This document shows positions 16,297 to 23,835 of a DNA stretch of 51,247 nt, in pieces. The notes under the pieces were generated by a model, which did not search any database, was not told the DNA's origin, and saw only the letters and a program-made list of their open reading frames with translations. Position numbers and translations under genes: made by a program. Position 1 is the stretch's first letter; every line of letters begins with the position of its first letter. The DNA comes from Elusimicrobiota bacterium (GTDB taxonomy: Bacteria > Elusimicrobiota > Elusimicrobia > UBA1565 > UBA9628): assembly GCA_016207605.1 (NCBI GenBank), contig JACQPJ010000050.1, forward strand, positions 1 to 51,247. Direction: 5' to 3'.

Positions 16297-17692
16297 GGAC
16301 GGGAGCGAATCTTGCCTGGAAGAAGCGAAGATATTTTGGTTCGTAGACAAATTTCAGCCCGCAAAGGGAGTCCCGTCTTTGGAAGGTCCTCCGCACGCCT
16401 CGGCTGACATAGTCCAGGTGAGTTTGGGTGTAGACCCGGCGGGGCAATGTGAGACGCACCAATTCGAGCTCCGGCGCATGGTCTTGCTTGGTCGCGGCGT
16501 CCCTGCCGGCGGAGACGATCCCGCGCTCCATCGAACGCACTCCGGAGTCCGCGTAAATCGCCGCGGCAAGCGTCTGCGCGGGGAGCAGTTTTTGAGGGAT
16601 ATGGGGCAGGAAAGCTTGGGCGTCTACGAATACCGCATGCCCGCCGCAAGGATGGACCACGGGAATTCCGGCATCCTTAAGGCCGCGCCAAAGGTACTGC
16701 ACCTGGCTGATGCGGTGCGCGATCCAATCATCCCGCTCCACGGACTCCCGGATGCCCTGGGCCAGAGCCTCCAGGTCGCGGCCGGCCAATCCTCCATAAG
16801 TATGCAGGCCTTCGTAGACCACGCATAGATTTTTGGCCTCCTCGTACAAGGAGGCATCGTTCATGGCCAGGAAGCCGCCGATATTGGCGAAAGCGTCTTT
16901 CTTGGCGCTCATCGTGCAAATGTCGGTGAGAGAACACATTTCCCGGAGAATGTCCCGGACGGGTTTCAGGCCGTATCCCGGTTCCCGCTGCTGGATGAAA
17001 TAGGCGTTCTCGACCGCTCGGGCGGCGTCCAAAACCAACGGTATCCCGCGCTTCCTGCAGAACGCGGACACCTGCCTCATGTTCTCCATTGAAACAGGCT
17101 GGCCGCCGGCCATGTTGACCGGAGCGCCTACGGCGACATAGGCGATCTTCGGGGCGCTAACTTTTTTAGTCAGGTTTTCCAACTTTCTCAGATCGATGTT
17201 GCCTTTGAAAGAATCATCGCATTGAGGATCGTAGGCTTCATCCACAATGACGTCGGCGAAGCCCCCCCCGGCCAATTCCTGGTGGAGACGGGTCGTCGTA
17301 AAATACATGTTGCCGGGAACGATGCTCCCGGGCCGGATCAGGCACCTGGAAAGGATGTGCTCCGCTCCGCGTCCCTGGTGCGTCGGGATCACATATCGGT
17401 AGCCGTAGATGGATTGGACGGCTTCCACGAGGCGAAAATAGCTTTGACTGCCGGCGTAGGCCTCGTCCCCCATCATCATGGCGGACCATTGGGCGTCGGA
17501 CATGGCGTTGGTGCCGGAATCCGTCAGTAAATCTATGTAGATGTCCCGGCTTCTCAAAAGAAATGTGTTGTACCCGGCCTCGCGAACGGCTTTTTTTCTT
17601 GCTTCCGGGGGGATGATCCGAAGAGGCTCCACCATCTTGATGCGGTAAGGTTCCGGCAAAAGCTCGCGGCCTTGATGTCTCGCCGGATTCAT
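16193..17692 (-). CDS. tyrosine phenol-lyase-like PLP enzyme
   Basis: A PLP-dependent beta-eliminating lyase of the tryptophanase/tyrosine phenol-lyase family. Visible are the PLP loop THQGRGAEH, the substrate loop MYFTTTRLHQE, DAARAVENAYF, the PLP lysine in TMSAKKDAFANIGG and SGVRSMERG. The residues that separate the two activities, Thr after MYF (Thr124 of Citrobacter lyase; Asp in tryptophanase) and the second Arg in LPRRVY (Arg381), are of the phenol-lyase type. The expected reaction is tyrosine to phenol, pyruvate and ammonia. The start ATG overlaps the TGA of the radical SAM gene (ATGA). The family end, YEPKYLRFFQARF, is followed by an unusual ~35-residue basic tail that overlaps the esterase. 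Confidence 0.88.
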   Translation of the reverse strand: MNPARHQGRELLPEPYRIKMVEPLRIIPPEARKKAVREAGYNTFLLRSRDIYIDLLTDSGTNAMSDAQWSAMMMGDEAYAGSQSYFRLVEAVQSIYGYRYVIPTHQGRGAEHILSRCLIRPGSIVPGNMYFTTTRLHQELAGGGFADVIVDEAYDPQCDDSFKGNIDLRKLENLTKKVSAPKIAYVAVGAPVNMAGGQPVSMENMRQVSAFCRKRGIPLVLDAARAVENAYFIQQREPGYGLKPVRDILREMCSLTDICTMSAKKDAFANIGGFLAMNDASLYEEAKNLCVVYEGLHTYGGLAGRDLEALAQGIRESVERDDWIAHRISQVQYLWRGLKDAGIPVVHPCGGHAVFVDAQAFLPHIPQKLLPAQTLAAAIYADSGVRSMERGIVSAGRDAATKQDHAPELELVRLTLPRRVYTQTHLDYVSRGVRRTFQRRDSLCGLKFVYEPKYLRFFQARFAPVPKAPSARRRGRPGPRAGRRARPRSGAGPRPSRRT

Positions 17693-19668
17693 CGGTAAAG
17701 ATTGAAGAGGGCCAGCCAGATGGCGGCTCGAGGATGCGCAAAAGCCGCGGGCGCGACCAACCGGATCCGCTCGCGGCAGCGCTTCAGGTTCGTAGCAAGT
17801 TTTTTGGCCGCTTCCGGGCACAGCGGAGTCAATTTCGTCAGGTCCAGCACCAGATGCTCCCGGCCGCGCTCCAGCGCCAAGCGAAGCTGGGTGCCCAGCT
17901 CATGCGCTTGGCCGACGCTCAGCGAGCCTTCGGGGCGAACCCAAACGTTCCTTTCAGGCCGCAGCTCGACGGAGACGCAATCCAATCGCCCGCGCAGGCG
18001 CCGCCAGGCCCTGCTCAGCCGCGGGGATTCCGAAGGCATGCGGTAGACATGCCTGACCAGGGCCGGGTGCTGGAAGAGCCCCAGCTTCAATTTGAGGCCC
18101 GTCCAAAGAGCGAGGGCGAGCGCCGCAATGGAATCCAATCGTTCGATCCAGCTCGGCTTTCCGAAATCTTGATGACAGCGCCGCTCAAGATCGGCAATCC
18201 AGCGTCTGACTCCGGAATTCGGCCCCAGGAGCCTCCCGGCCAGAAAGATGGGATACGATTTTCGGATTTGGGACGCGAACCACGACGATTTCTTGCGCAG
18301 GAACGGGTTCGGAGAATTTCTTAATCTGCGCCAGCCCGCGTGATAGGCGTCGATCACGCGAAACAGCGACGGCCCCAAGCGCGCGTAGTCCTCCTCGAAA
18401 CAGCGGTTCTGGGCCGCTTCGATCTCGCCGGGAGCCAGGCGGGGGTGCCGGACCATGGCGGTGAATCCGGAGCATTCGCGGTAGTATTTCTCCCGGTCGT
18501 CGGCTAGGTCCCGGCGCAGAAGGCCTTCCTTCATGATCCTGTCGTAGAATGGCGTTCCCGGCGTAGGGCCATAAATCAGGAATTGAGCCAGGGAGGGCTT
18601 CAGCGCCAGGAGGCCGTCCAGCTCCTGCCGTATGATCTCCTGGTCTTGATACGGAAGGCCCACGATCATGGAGGCCAAAATGGCGACGCCGTGTTCCCGC
18701 AATTCCCGGAACAGCTCTTCGGCGGACCGCCCCTGCTGTTTCGCATAGCCCGAGCGGGAGCCCTCGTAGCCGATCCAGACCCCGTCGATGCCCATTTCCA
18801 GGATTTCCTCGACGCCGTACTGGCTCAGGGCCCGGATGCTGGCGAAGGCGAAGAGGGAGAGGGGCTTGCCGCCTTTCAAGACGCAGTCCCGGAACTCCAT
18901 CGCCCGCGTCTTGTTCAGCAGGAAATCCTCATCCAGGATCGTGAACGCCATGTTTGGATTCACCGCCAGGTAGCGTTCGATCACGTTGTAGATGTCCTTT
19001 CCCGCGGGCAGCAGGCGGATGTGCCTGCGCTTGAAGAAATGGGACGTGCAGCAGAAATCGCAGCCGTTGGGACAGCCGAGCCCGGCGAAGACCATGCCGG
19101 TCTGCGAAACTTCCTTGGAGAATATTTTCAACCGGCTGACGATGAGAGGGTGCCTGTAGGGCATGGGGATCGCCGGTTCTCCAAGGAGCCGGCGCATGAA
19201 GGCGACGCCTTCCTCGCGGCAGACGTGGTCGGCGTAAGGCCTCAGCGCCTCGTCCGAGAGGACGGTTCCGTACCCGCCCAGGACGATCTTGGAGGCGGGC
19301 GAATGCGTCCGGATCAGATCCACGACTTCCTTCATCCGGTGGAACACCGCCAGCAGGAACGAGAGGCAGACGTAGTCGTAGCCCTTCTTGAGCTCCCGTA
19401 TCAGCTCCGCCCGCGACGGGTACTGCAGCACCACGGCGGGAGCCTCCAAATTCTCCGCGATGTAGTCCAGGGAGAAATGGAGGTGCGTGGCCCGCGGGCT
19501 GAAGAGGCCCTGGGCGCGGGTCACCTGCCCGAACAGGAGTTCATAGCCGACGCTCTCGGAATCGCCATGTTGGGGGCCCAACGGCCGGCAGACGCTTGTG
19601 AAAAGAACCTTAGGTTGTCGAGCAATTCCAGGGTTGGCAGGAGGTGCTGTCCCGGGAAAAGCGCCCAT
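17689..19668 (-). CDS. B12-binding-type radical SAM protein with C-terminal STAS-like domain
   Basis: 659 residues from ATG 19668 (GAGGA about 10 bases upstream). Residues ~20-160 look like the cobalamin-binding fold found in many radical SAM enzymes, but the usual DxHxxG motif is not obvious. The iron-sulfur motif is C199-x3-C-x2-C (GLGCPNGCDFCCTS). The radical SAM barrel continues to ~420 with DEDFLLNKTRA and MIVGLPYQDQ. The last ~100 residues (VELRPERNVWVRPEGSLSVG onward) resemble an STAS domain. Such proteins often methylate unactivated carbons or rearrange substrates. The gene is coupled by ATGA to the tyrosine phenol-lyase-like enzyme, implying a common pathway on tyrosine or a related compound. 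Confidence 0.8.
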   Translation of the reverse strand: MGAFPGTAPPANPGIARQPKVLFTSVCRPLGPQHGDSESVGYELLFGQVTRAQGLFSPRATHLHFSLDYIAENLEAPAVVLQYPSRAELIRELKKGYDYVCLSFLLAVFHRMKEVVDLIRTHSPASKIVLGGYGTVLSDEALRPYADHVCREEGVAFMRRLLGEPAIPMPYRHPLIVSRLKIFSKEVSQTGMVFAGLGCPNGCDFCCTSHFFKRRHIRLLPAGKDIYNVIERYLAVNPNMAFTILDEDFLLNKTRAMEFRDCVLKGGKPLSLFAFASIRALSQYGVEEILEMGIDGVWIGYEGSRSGYAKQQGRSAEELFRELREHGVAILASMIVGLPYQDQEIIRQELDGLLALKPSLAQFLIYGPTPGTPFYDRIMKEGLLRRDLADDREKYYRECSGFTAMVRHPRLAPGEIEAAQNRCFEEDYARLGPSLFRVIDAYHAGWRRLRNSPNPFLRKKSSWFASQIRKSYPIFLAGRLLGPNSGVRRWIADLERRCHQDFGKPSWIERLDSIAALALALWTGLKLKLGLFQHPALVRHVYRMPSESPRLSRAWRRLRGRLDCVSVELRPERNVWVRPEGSLSVGQAHELGTQLRLALERGREHLVLDLTKLTPLCPEAAKKLATNLKRCRERIRLVAPAAFAHPRAAIWLALFNLYR

Positions 19669-19712
19669 AGGCGGTGTTTCCTCGCAACAGAACGTCCTCT
19701 TGTGGCGAACGT

Positions 19713-19859
19713 CTATCGCTTCAGTGAAAAGCTGGTGCTTCGGCCGCCGCCCGGATTCTTCACCATGATCCCGTGCTCGATGAGGTTGAAGATGTCGCGC
19801 TGCGAAGCCGTGCTTGAGGACTTCCACTGCGTCTTCTGGGCCGTCGATCCATTATGACA
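19713..19859 (-). pseudogene. C-terminal remnant of a Fic-family protein
   Basis: Directly after the TGA of the AbiEii gene, the same frame stays open for 48 codons and reads ASQRDIFNLIEHGIMVKNPG then GGRSTSFSLKR and a stop. This is the winged-helix C-terminus seen in many Fic (AMPylase) proteins, usually TAxRDLxxLVxxGIL...GGRSTxYxL. No start codon or catalytic HPFxxGNGR motif is present. It is therefore a relic left when the AbiE pair inserted or when the Fic gene was deleted. Confidence 0.6.
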
Positions 19860-20801
19860 TCAGAATTTCGGGGCAAACCCCCGGATTCGACTGATCACGT
19901 TCGCGAAGCTTGGCCGTGGTGGCGTCAGCATGAAGCTCATGACCTCGAATTCTTCCTCAAAGAGCGCGGCCCTTTTCGGGTCCTTGAGCAGGAAAGCCTC
20001 GCGCGACGCGAATTCCTTCGCGTTCGTCGTCTTGAGCTTCTGCGTCTTGTACGTCTCGTAGTCATCCGTGCCGATGAAAGCCTTGACCCTATCCACGTCC
20101 AAGAGCATGTAGAGGTCGTAATAATGCCGCAGGAAATGCCGCGGCCTGTCCCTCTGCGCGTCGTTGCGGTCCCGATGCTGTCGGAAGCGACGGCAGATCG
20201 TCTGAAGCTTATCGACGAAGGTATACTCGGGATTGAAACACTTCACGCCGAGAGCGCGGTTGTCGACCACGTCGCGCTTGGCATCCCGAGCCCTTTCTAA
20301 GGCCCAACTGCTGAAGTCTCGCGGCTCGTTCGGCGCGGTCTTGTCGAATCCCACCTCAAGGAGGACTTCCTTCCTCAGTTCCGGCAATGCCTGGAACAGC
20401 GACTCGTACTTCAAACTGATCCCGCCGTTCTGAGCCTTCGGGTCGTCGAAGTCGCGATTCCGCTCGACCGCGATCCCCGGGATTTCGATCCGCCCGGCGA
20501 GACTGTCGTAGAAACCGAATCGCGCTTTGATATGAGCGGGCTTGTCGCCCTTTAGGTTGAGTTCCGCTGGGGCATCAAAGCGGATGTCGATGTCTTCGGA
20601 AAATCGGTTCACGACGCTCCAGCCTTTCGATAGAGAAGTCCCGCCTTTCATCTCGAATTGGAGCCTCACTCGTTGAAGACCCCAGAGGCAGTGCATGATC
20701 CAGTAGTCTTTCTCAACGACGGCCGGACGCAAGCCCTTCTCCGAGGCGATCAACTCGAAGAGCGTCTTCACGTCGCTTAGCGCATGAAGGAAGTCAGACA
20801 T
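19860..20801 (-). CDS. abiEii: AbiEii-type nucleotidyltransferase toxin
   Basis: 313 residues. The nucleotidyltransferase signature is clear: MKGGTSLSKGWSVVNRFSEDIDI (GGTSL-S-K and SEDIDIRFD). The N-terminal helical segment ending in VVEKDYWI is typical of AbiEii, where the toxin transfers nucleotides (to tRNA or another target) and causes abortive infection. Its start overlaps the end of the antitoxin gene by 8 bases, so the order antitoxin-toxin and the coupling are normal for AbiE. The GC content is visibly lower than in the neighbours, which suggests horizontal acquisition. Confidence 0.88.
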   Translation of the reverse strand: MSDFLHALSDVKTLFELIASEKGLRPAVVEKDYWIMHCLWGLQRVRLQFEMKGGTSLSKGWSVVNRFSEDIDIRFDAPAELNLKGDKPAHIKARFGFYDSLAGRIEIPGIAVERNRDFDDPKAQNGGISLKYESLFQALPELRKEVLLEVGFDKTAPNEPRDFSSWALERARDAKRDVVDNRALGVKCFNPEYTFVDKLQTICRRFRQHRDRNDAQRDRPRHFLRHYYDLYMLLDVDRVKAFIGTDDYETYKTQKLKTTNAKEFASREAFLLKDPKRAALFEEEFEVMSFMLTPPRPSFANVISRIRGFAPKF

Positions 20802-21369
20802 AGGCCTCGCGCAGCACCCGCCTAGCGGCTGGATTGCCGTACAACTTGAGACAATCGGACACCCTGTCGCGGTTGTACTGGCCGAGCCGTGACTTCAGGT
20901 TCCTGAGGACCGCCGAGACATCGTCGGGGAGATCGTTGAGGTGGTTCAGCAAGTCAACGAGGAGATACTCCTTGCTAAGAGCGGCTGGGTACGCCGGAAC
21001 GCGGCGGAACCGGAAATGTTTTCCGCCGAGCTGGAAATCTCCGAAGCGCTTATGATTGTAGACGACGTAGGTGTTGTAGACCTGCGTCAGGCCAAGCCCG
21101 AGGTCGGTAAAGTTATCGTATGAGGTCAGCAAGAAGTCGTCGGTCTTCAGGAAGGCGCGAACGAGTTCTCGATCATCAGGAGGGGCGGCTCCCCAGGTCG
21201 TGTCGCGGGGACGGCAGTAAAGACCGCTCGCGAGCTTGCGGACTTCTCCGCTCGCGACGAGTGTTTTGAGGTCTCGATCCAAGGCAGTCGATAGCCCTTC
21301 CAGGTCAAGACGTCGATAGACCCGGCCTGGCTCCATTGTCTCCTTCAGCTTCGCCGCGTTCTTCATCAT
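20794..21369 (-). CDS. abiEi: AbiEi-type antitoxin/transcriptional regulator
   Basis: 191 residues. The N-terminal winged-helix-like region (MEPGRVYRRLDLEGLSTALD, then LASGEVRKLASGLYCRPRDT approximately) is followed by a C-terminal domain with LLTSYDNFTDLGLGLTQVYN. The fold order and its place upstream of AbiEii identify it as the cognate antitoxin, which normally binds its own promoter. ATG 21369 and ATG 21366 are adjacent. A good promoter ends four bases before the first, giving a leaderless or nearly leaderless transcript. An imperfect AT-rich intergenic stretch upstream would be the operator region. Confidence 0.8.
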   Translation of the reverse strand: MMKNAAKLKETMEPGRVYRRLDLEGLSTALDRDLKTLVASGEVRKLASGLYCRPRDTTWGAAPPDDRELVRAFLKTDDFLLTSYDNFTDLGLGLTQVYNTYVVYNHKRFGDFQLGGKHFRFRRVPAYPAALSKEYLLVDLLNHLNDLPDDVSAVLRNLKSRLGQYNRDRVSDCLKLYGNPAARRVLREAYV

Positions 21370-21373
21370 TCAT

Positions 21374-21402
21374 AGTATAATGGAATTCCCGCTCAATTGC
21401 AA
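21374..21402 (-). promoter_or_regulatory. promoter of the abiE operon
   Basis: On the minus strand TTGCAA (21397-21402) and TATACT (21374-21379) are separated by exactly 17 bp. The -10 box ends four bases before the ATGATG start, so the mRNA is expected to be leaderless. Confidence 0.65.
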
Positions 21403-21598
21403 GTATTTTTAGTCAGTATTCAAGCATTATCTCGGGCGTCCGTCCATTGAGTGCCATTTCGCTTGCTTTTATGTCTATGCTCACCATGCGTAGAATAACC
21501 TCCTTAATCTACGCGCCTAGTTCGGTAGCCTGGCCGGGCTGAGACGAAGGTCCTGGGCCGAGGCCCAGTATTATTTGTCGACGCGCGCCAAGCCGCCG
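21403..21598. other. gene-free stretch with GC hairpin
   Basis: A 196-bp stretch between the abiE promoter and the end of lptG. The only structure I see is CTGGGCC-GA-GGCCCAG (21553-21568) followed on the plus strand by TATTATTT. In that orientation it resembles a weak terminator, but no plus-strand gene ends upstream of it. Confidence 0.4.
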
Positions 21599-22672
21599 CT
21601 ACAGGTCCCAACGGCGCAGGAGCTCGACGGCGAGGAGGGCGAAGACGGCGTTGGCGGCCCAGGCCGCGGCCCAGGGCGGCAGTTGGCCGCCCACGCCCAC
21701 GGCGCGGCCCACCTCCTGCAGCCATAGGTGCGCGAAGGAGATCGCCAGAGCGGCGCAGAAGCTCACGACGCGAGAGGAGCGCCGCAGGCGCAGGGCGATG
21801 GGGATGCCCAGCGCGCAGATCACGACGCTGGCGAAGGGATAGGCGAGCTTGGCCTGGGCCGCCACCTCGTATTCCCGCGGCGAGCCGCCCAAGCGCGCCA
21901 GGCGGCGCGCGTGGGTCCGGAGCTCGCGCAGGGTGAGCTCGTCGGGATTGAGCGGCCGGGGCACCAGGTCGAGGGGGGGGACGTCGAACTCGGAGACGCG
22001 CTCCTCGAAGGGCGTCTCGTCGGTCCGGTCCGGGCCGAAGACCCTCTCCACGCCGCGGTGGAAGACCCAGCGGCGCGCGGCGGTGTCCCATTGCGCGTAA
22101 TCCGCGTCGAGCTGGGAGTCCACCCCCCGCTCCCCCAGGCGCTCCAGGATCGGCCGCTCCATGCGGCCGTCCTTGGGCAGGAAGAGCCAGGCCTGCACGA
22201 AGCGCCCATTGCCGCCGTCCAGGGCGACGTTCTGGTACTTGCTCCATTCCCACTGGGGGTGGACCTTCTCGTGCCAGAGGCGCCGGGAGCGGGCCCAGGC
22301 TGCGGGCATCACGGTCTCCTGCGCGGCGAAGGCGAGCGCCGCCACCCCGAGGGAGCAGCCCAGGACCGGCAGCCAGAACCGCCGCGTCTCCAGGCCGCAG
22401 GCCTGCGAGGCCAGCCATTCCCCGCTCTGCACGAAGCCGCTCACGGCCACGAGGGTGGCCAGGAGCGTGGCCATCGGGATGACGCGCACCGTCCAGTAGG
22501 GGACGCCCAGCCAAAGGCACTTCAGGATGACCCAGAGGGAGGCCGGAGACTTGACCAGGTAGTTCATCTTGTCGAAGGCGTCGCCCAGGAAGATGAGCAG
22601 GGCGAACAGGCCCAGGCCGAAGGCGAAAGGCTTGAGGAAGCGCCCGACCATGTAGCGCGAGAAAATCGTCAT
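21599..22672 (-). CDS. lptG: LPS export permease LptG (YjgP/YjgQ family)
   Basis: 357 residues. It starts MTIFSRYMVGRFLKPFAFGL and has the YjgP/YjgQ layout: about three N-terminal membrane segments, a large periplasmic beta-jellyroll-like domain, and three C-terminal segments (FASVVICALGIPIAL, VVSFCAALAISFAHL, ANAVFALLAVELL). With LptF it would form the transmembrane part of the LptB2FG transporter that extracts lipopolysaccharide from the inner membrane. The start overlaps the stop of lptF (ATGA), showing coupling. The assignment of G rather than F is by gene order only. Confidence 0.85.
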   Translation of the reverse strand: MTIFSRYMVGRFLKPFAFGLGLFALLIFLGDAFDKMNYLVKSPASLWVILKCLWLGVPYWTVRVIPMATLLATLVAVSGFVQSGEWLASQACGLETRRFWLPVLGCSLGVAALAFAAQETVMPAAWARSRRLWHEKVHPQWEWSKYQNVALDGGNGRFVQAWLFLPKDGRMERPILERLGERGVDSQLDADYAQWDTAARRWVFHRGVERVFGPDRTDETPFEERVSEFDVPPLDLVPRPLNPDELTLRELRTHARRLARLGGSPREYEVAAQAKLAYPFASVVICALGIPIALRLRRSSRVVSFCAALAISFAHLWLQEVGRAVGVGGQLPPWAAAWAANAVFALLAVELLRRWDL

Positions 22673-23751
22673 CGGGCGGCCGCCCGGCGCGTCAGCCACG
22701 CGCCCGCCGCCAGCCCCGCCGCGTCGGCCAGCCACGGGGCCGCCGGCGCCAGCAGGTCGCCGCGCCGCCCGACGCCGATGCCGACCACGAGCAGGCCGTA
22801 GAAGGCGAACATGACTCCCAGGCTGGCGGCGAAGTCGGCGCCCCGCGCCCTGCGCCGCAATCCCAGCCCCAGGGGCACGGCCACCCAGCAGAACACGAAG
22901 GGCGACAGCGCGCCCGCCGTGCGCGCGGCCGCCTCCACGACGTACTCCCGGCGGTGGTCGGGGGAGGTCCGCGGGTCGGCGCCGCGGCGGCGCAGTTCGC
23001 GGGTCGTCATCTCCTGGAGATCGGGCTCGCGCGGAGCCGGCGGCGGGGCCAGGGGCAGGAACACGCGGTAGCGCGCGAAGCGCCCCGCGGTGAAGCGCTC
23101 CGGGTCCTTGTTGGGCAGCTGGAGCTGGCCGTCGGCCAGCTCCAGTTCCACGCCGCGGCCGGCGTCGAGCCTGAGACGCCCGGTCTCGGCGTTGACGCGC
23201 ACGCCGTCGGCGCGCCCCGGGCGCACGAGGTAGACGCCCCGGAGCCGGCCGCTCGCGGGGTCGGCCTCGCGCGTGTAGAGGCGCCACGGCCCCAGCGGCG
23301 TGAACGACCGGGGGCGGACCTCGACGCGCGCGAGCTTGCGGGCCGCCTCGCTGGTCCGCTGGCGGAAGGAATGGAAGCCGTCGGGCCCGGCCTTGTGGTT
23401 GACGACGAGCAGGAGCGCCGAGAGCGCCAGCGCCAGCCCGAGGAAGGGACGCGCGATCTCGCGGTGGGAGAAGCCGCCGGCGCGCAGGGCCATGATCTCG
23501 CCCGATTCGGCGAGGTGGCCGAGGGCGGTCATGGTCGCCACCAGATAGGCCATCGGCACGGCTAGGCCGGCGAAGGCGGGGAGCAGGCGCGCGAAGCAGG
23601 CCAGGATCCAGCCGATGGGCAGGCCCTTGAGCATGGCCAGCGTGAAGAGCCGCAGGAACTGGTTCATCAGGAGGACGCCCAGGAACAGGGCGAGCGCCGC
23701 CCCGAAGATCGGGAGGAACTGGCGCAGAAGGTAGCGCGTCAGGATCGACAC
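22669..23751 (-). CDS. lptF: LPS export permease LptF (YjgP/YjgQ family)
   Basis: 360 residues, with the same membrane-periplasm-membrane layout as the downstream gene. The N-terminus is SILTRYLLRQFLPIFGAALA, SGEIMALRAGGFSHREI is a conserved coupling-helix-like segment between membrane spans, and C-terminal segments follow from FVFCWVAVPLGLGL. It pairs with the LptG-like protein. GTG 23751 is the likely start by comparison with the sister protein (M-x-I-x-x-RY). Its Shine-Dalgarno AGGAG touches the GTG, leaving no spacer, so a start at the next ATC or CTG codon is possible. It is divergent from the M20 peptidase gene. Confidence 0.85.
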   Translation of the reverse strand: MSILTRYLLRQFLPIFGAALALFLGVLLMNQFLRLFTLAMLKGLPIGWILACFARLLPAFAGLAVPMAYLVATMTALGHLAESGEIMALRAGGFSHREIARPFLGLALALSALLLVVNHKAGPDGFHSFRQRTSEAARKLARVEVRPRSFTPLGPWRLYTREADPASGRLRGVYLVRPGRADGVRVNAETGRLRLDAGRGVELELADGQLQLPNKDPERFTAGRFARYRVFLPLAPPPAPREPDLQEMTTRELRRRGADPRTSPDHRREYVVEAAARTAGALSPFVFCWVAVPLGLGLRRRARGADFAASLGVMFAFYGLLVVGIGVGRRGDLLAPAAPWLADAAGLAAGAWLTRRAAAR

Positions 23752-23776
23752 CTCCTGCGATTCTACGATTTTTGGC

Positions 23777-23782
23777 TATACT
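23777..23782 (+). promoter_or_regulatory. -10 box upstream of M20 dipeptidase
   Basis: TATACT lies 53 bases upstream of ATG 23836 in the gap between divergent lptF and the dipeptidase gene. The -35 is poorly matched. Confidence 0.35.
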
Positions 23783-23835
23783 ACGCGCCTCGACCGCGCG
23801 GCCGGCTATCTCAAACGAAACGTCAAGGAGTTCCT

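Noticed and set aside
16193-17692. Tryptophanase (tnaA)
   Set aside because: The substrate-specific residues (Thr after MYF and the second Arg of LPRR) match tyrosine phenol-lyase; tryptophanase has Asp and a non-Arg residue there.
21553-21576. Terminator for a plus-strand gene
   Set aside because: The hairpin plus TATTATTT is oriented for plus-strand transcription, but no plus-strand gene ends upstream, and in the minus direction Ts do not follow the stem.
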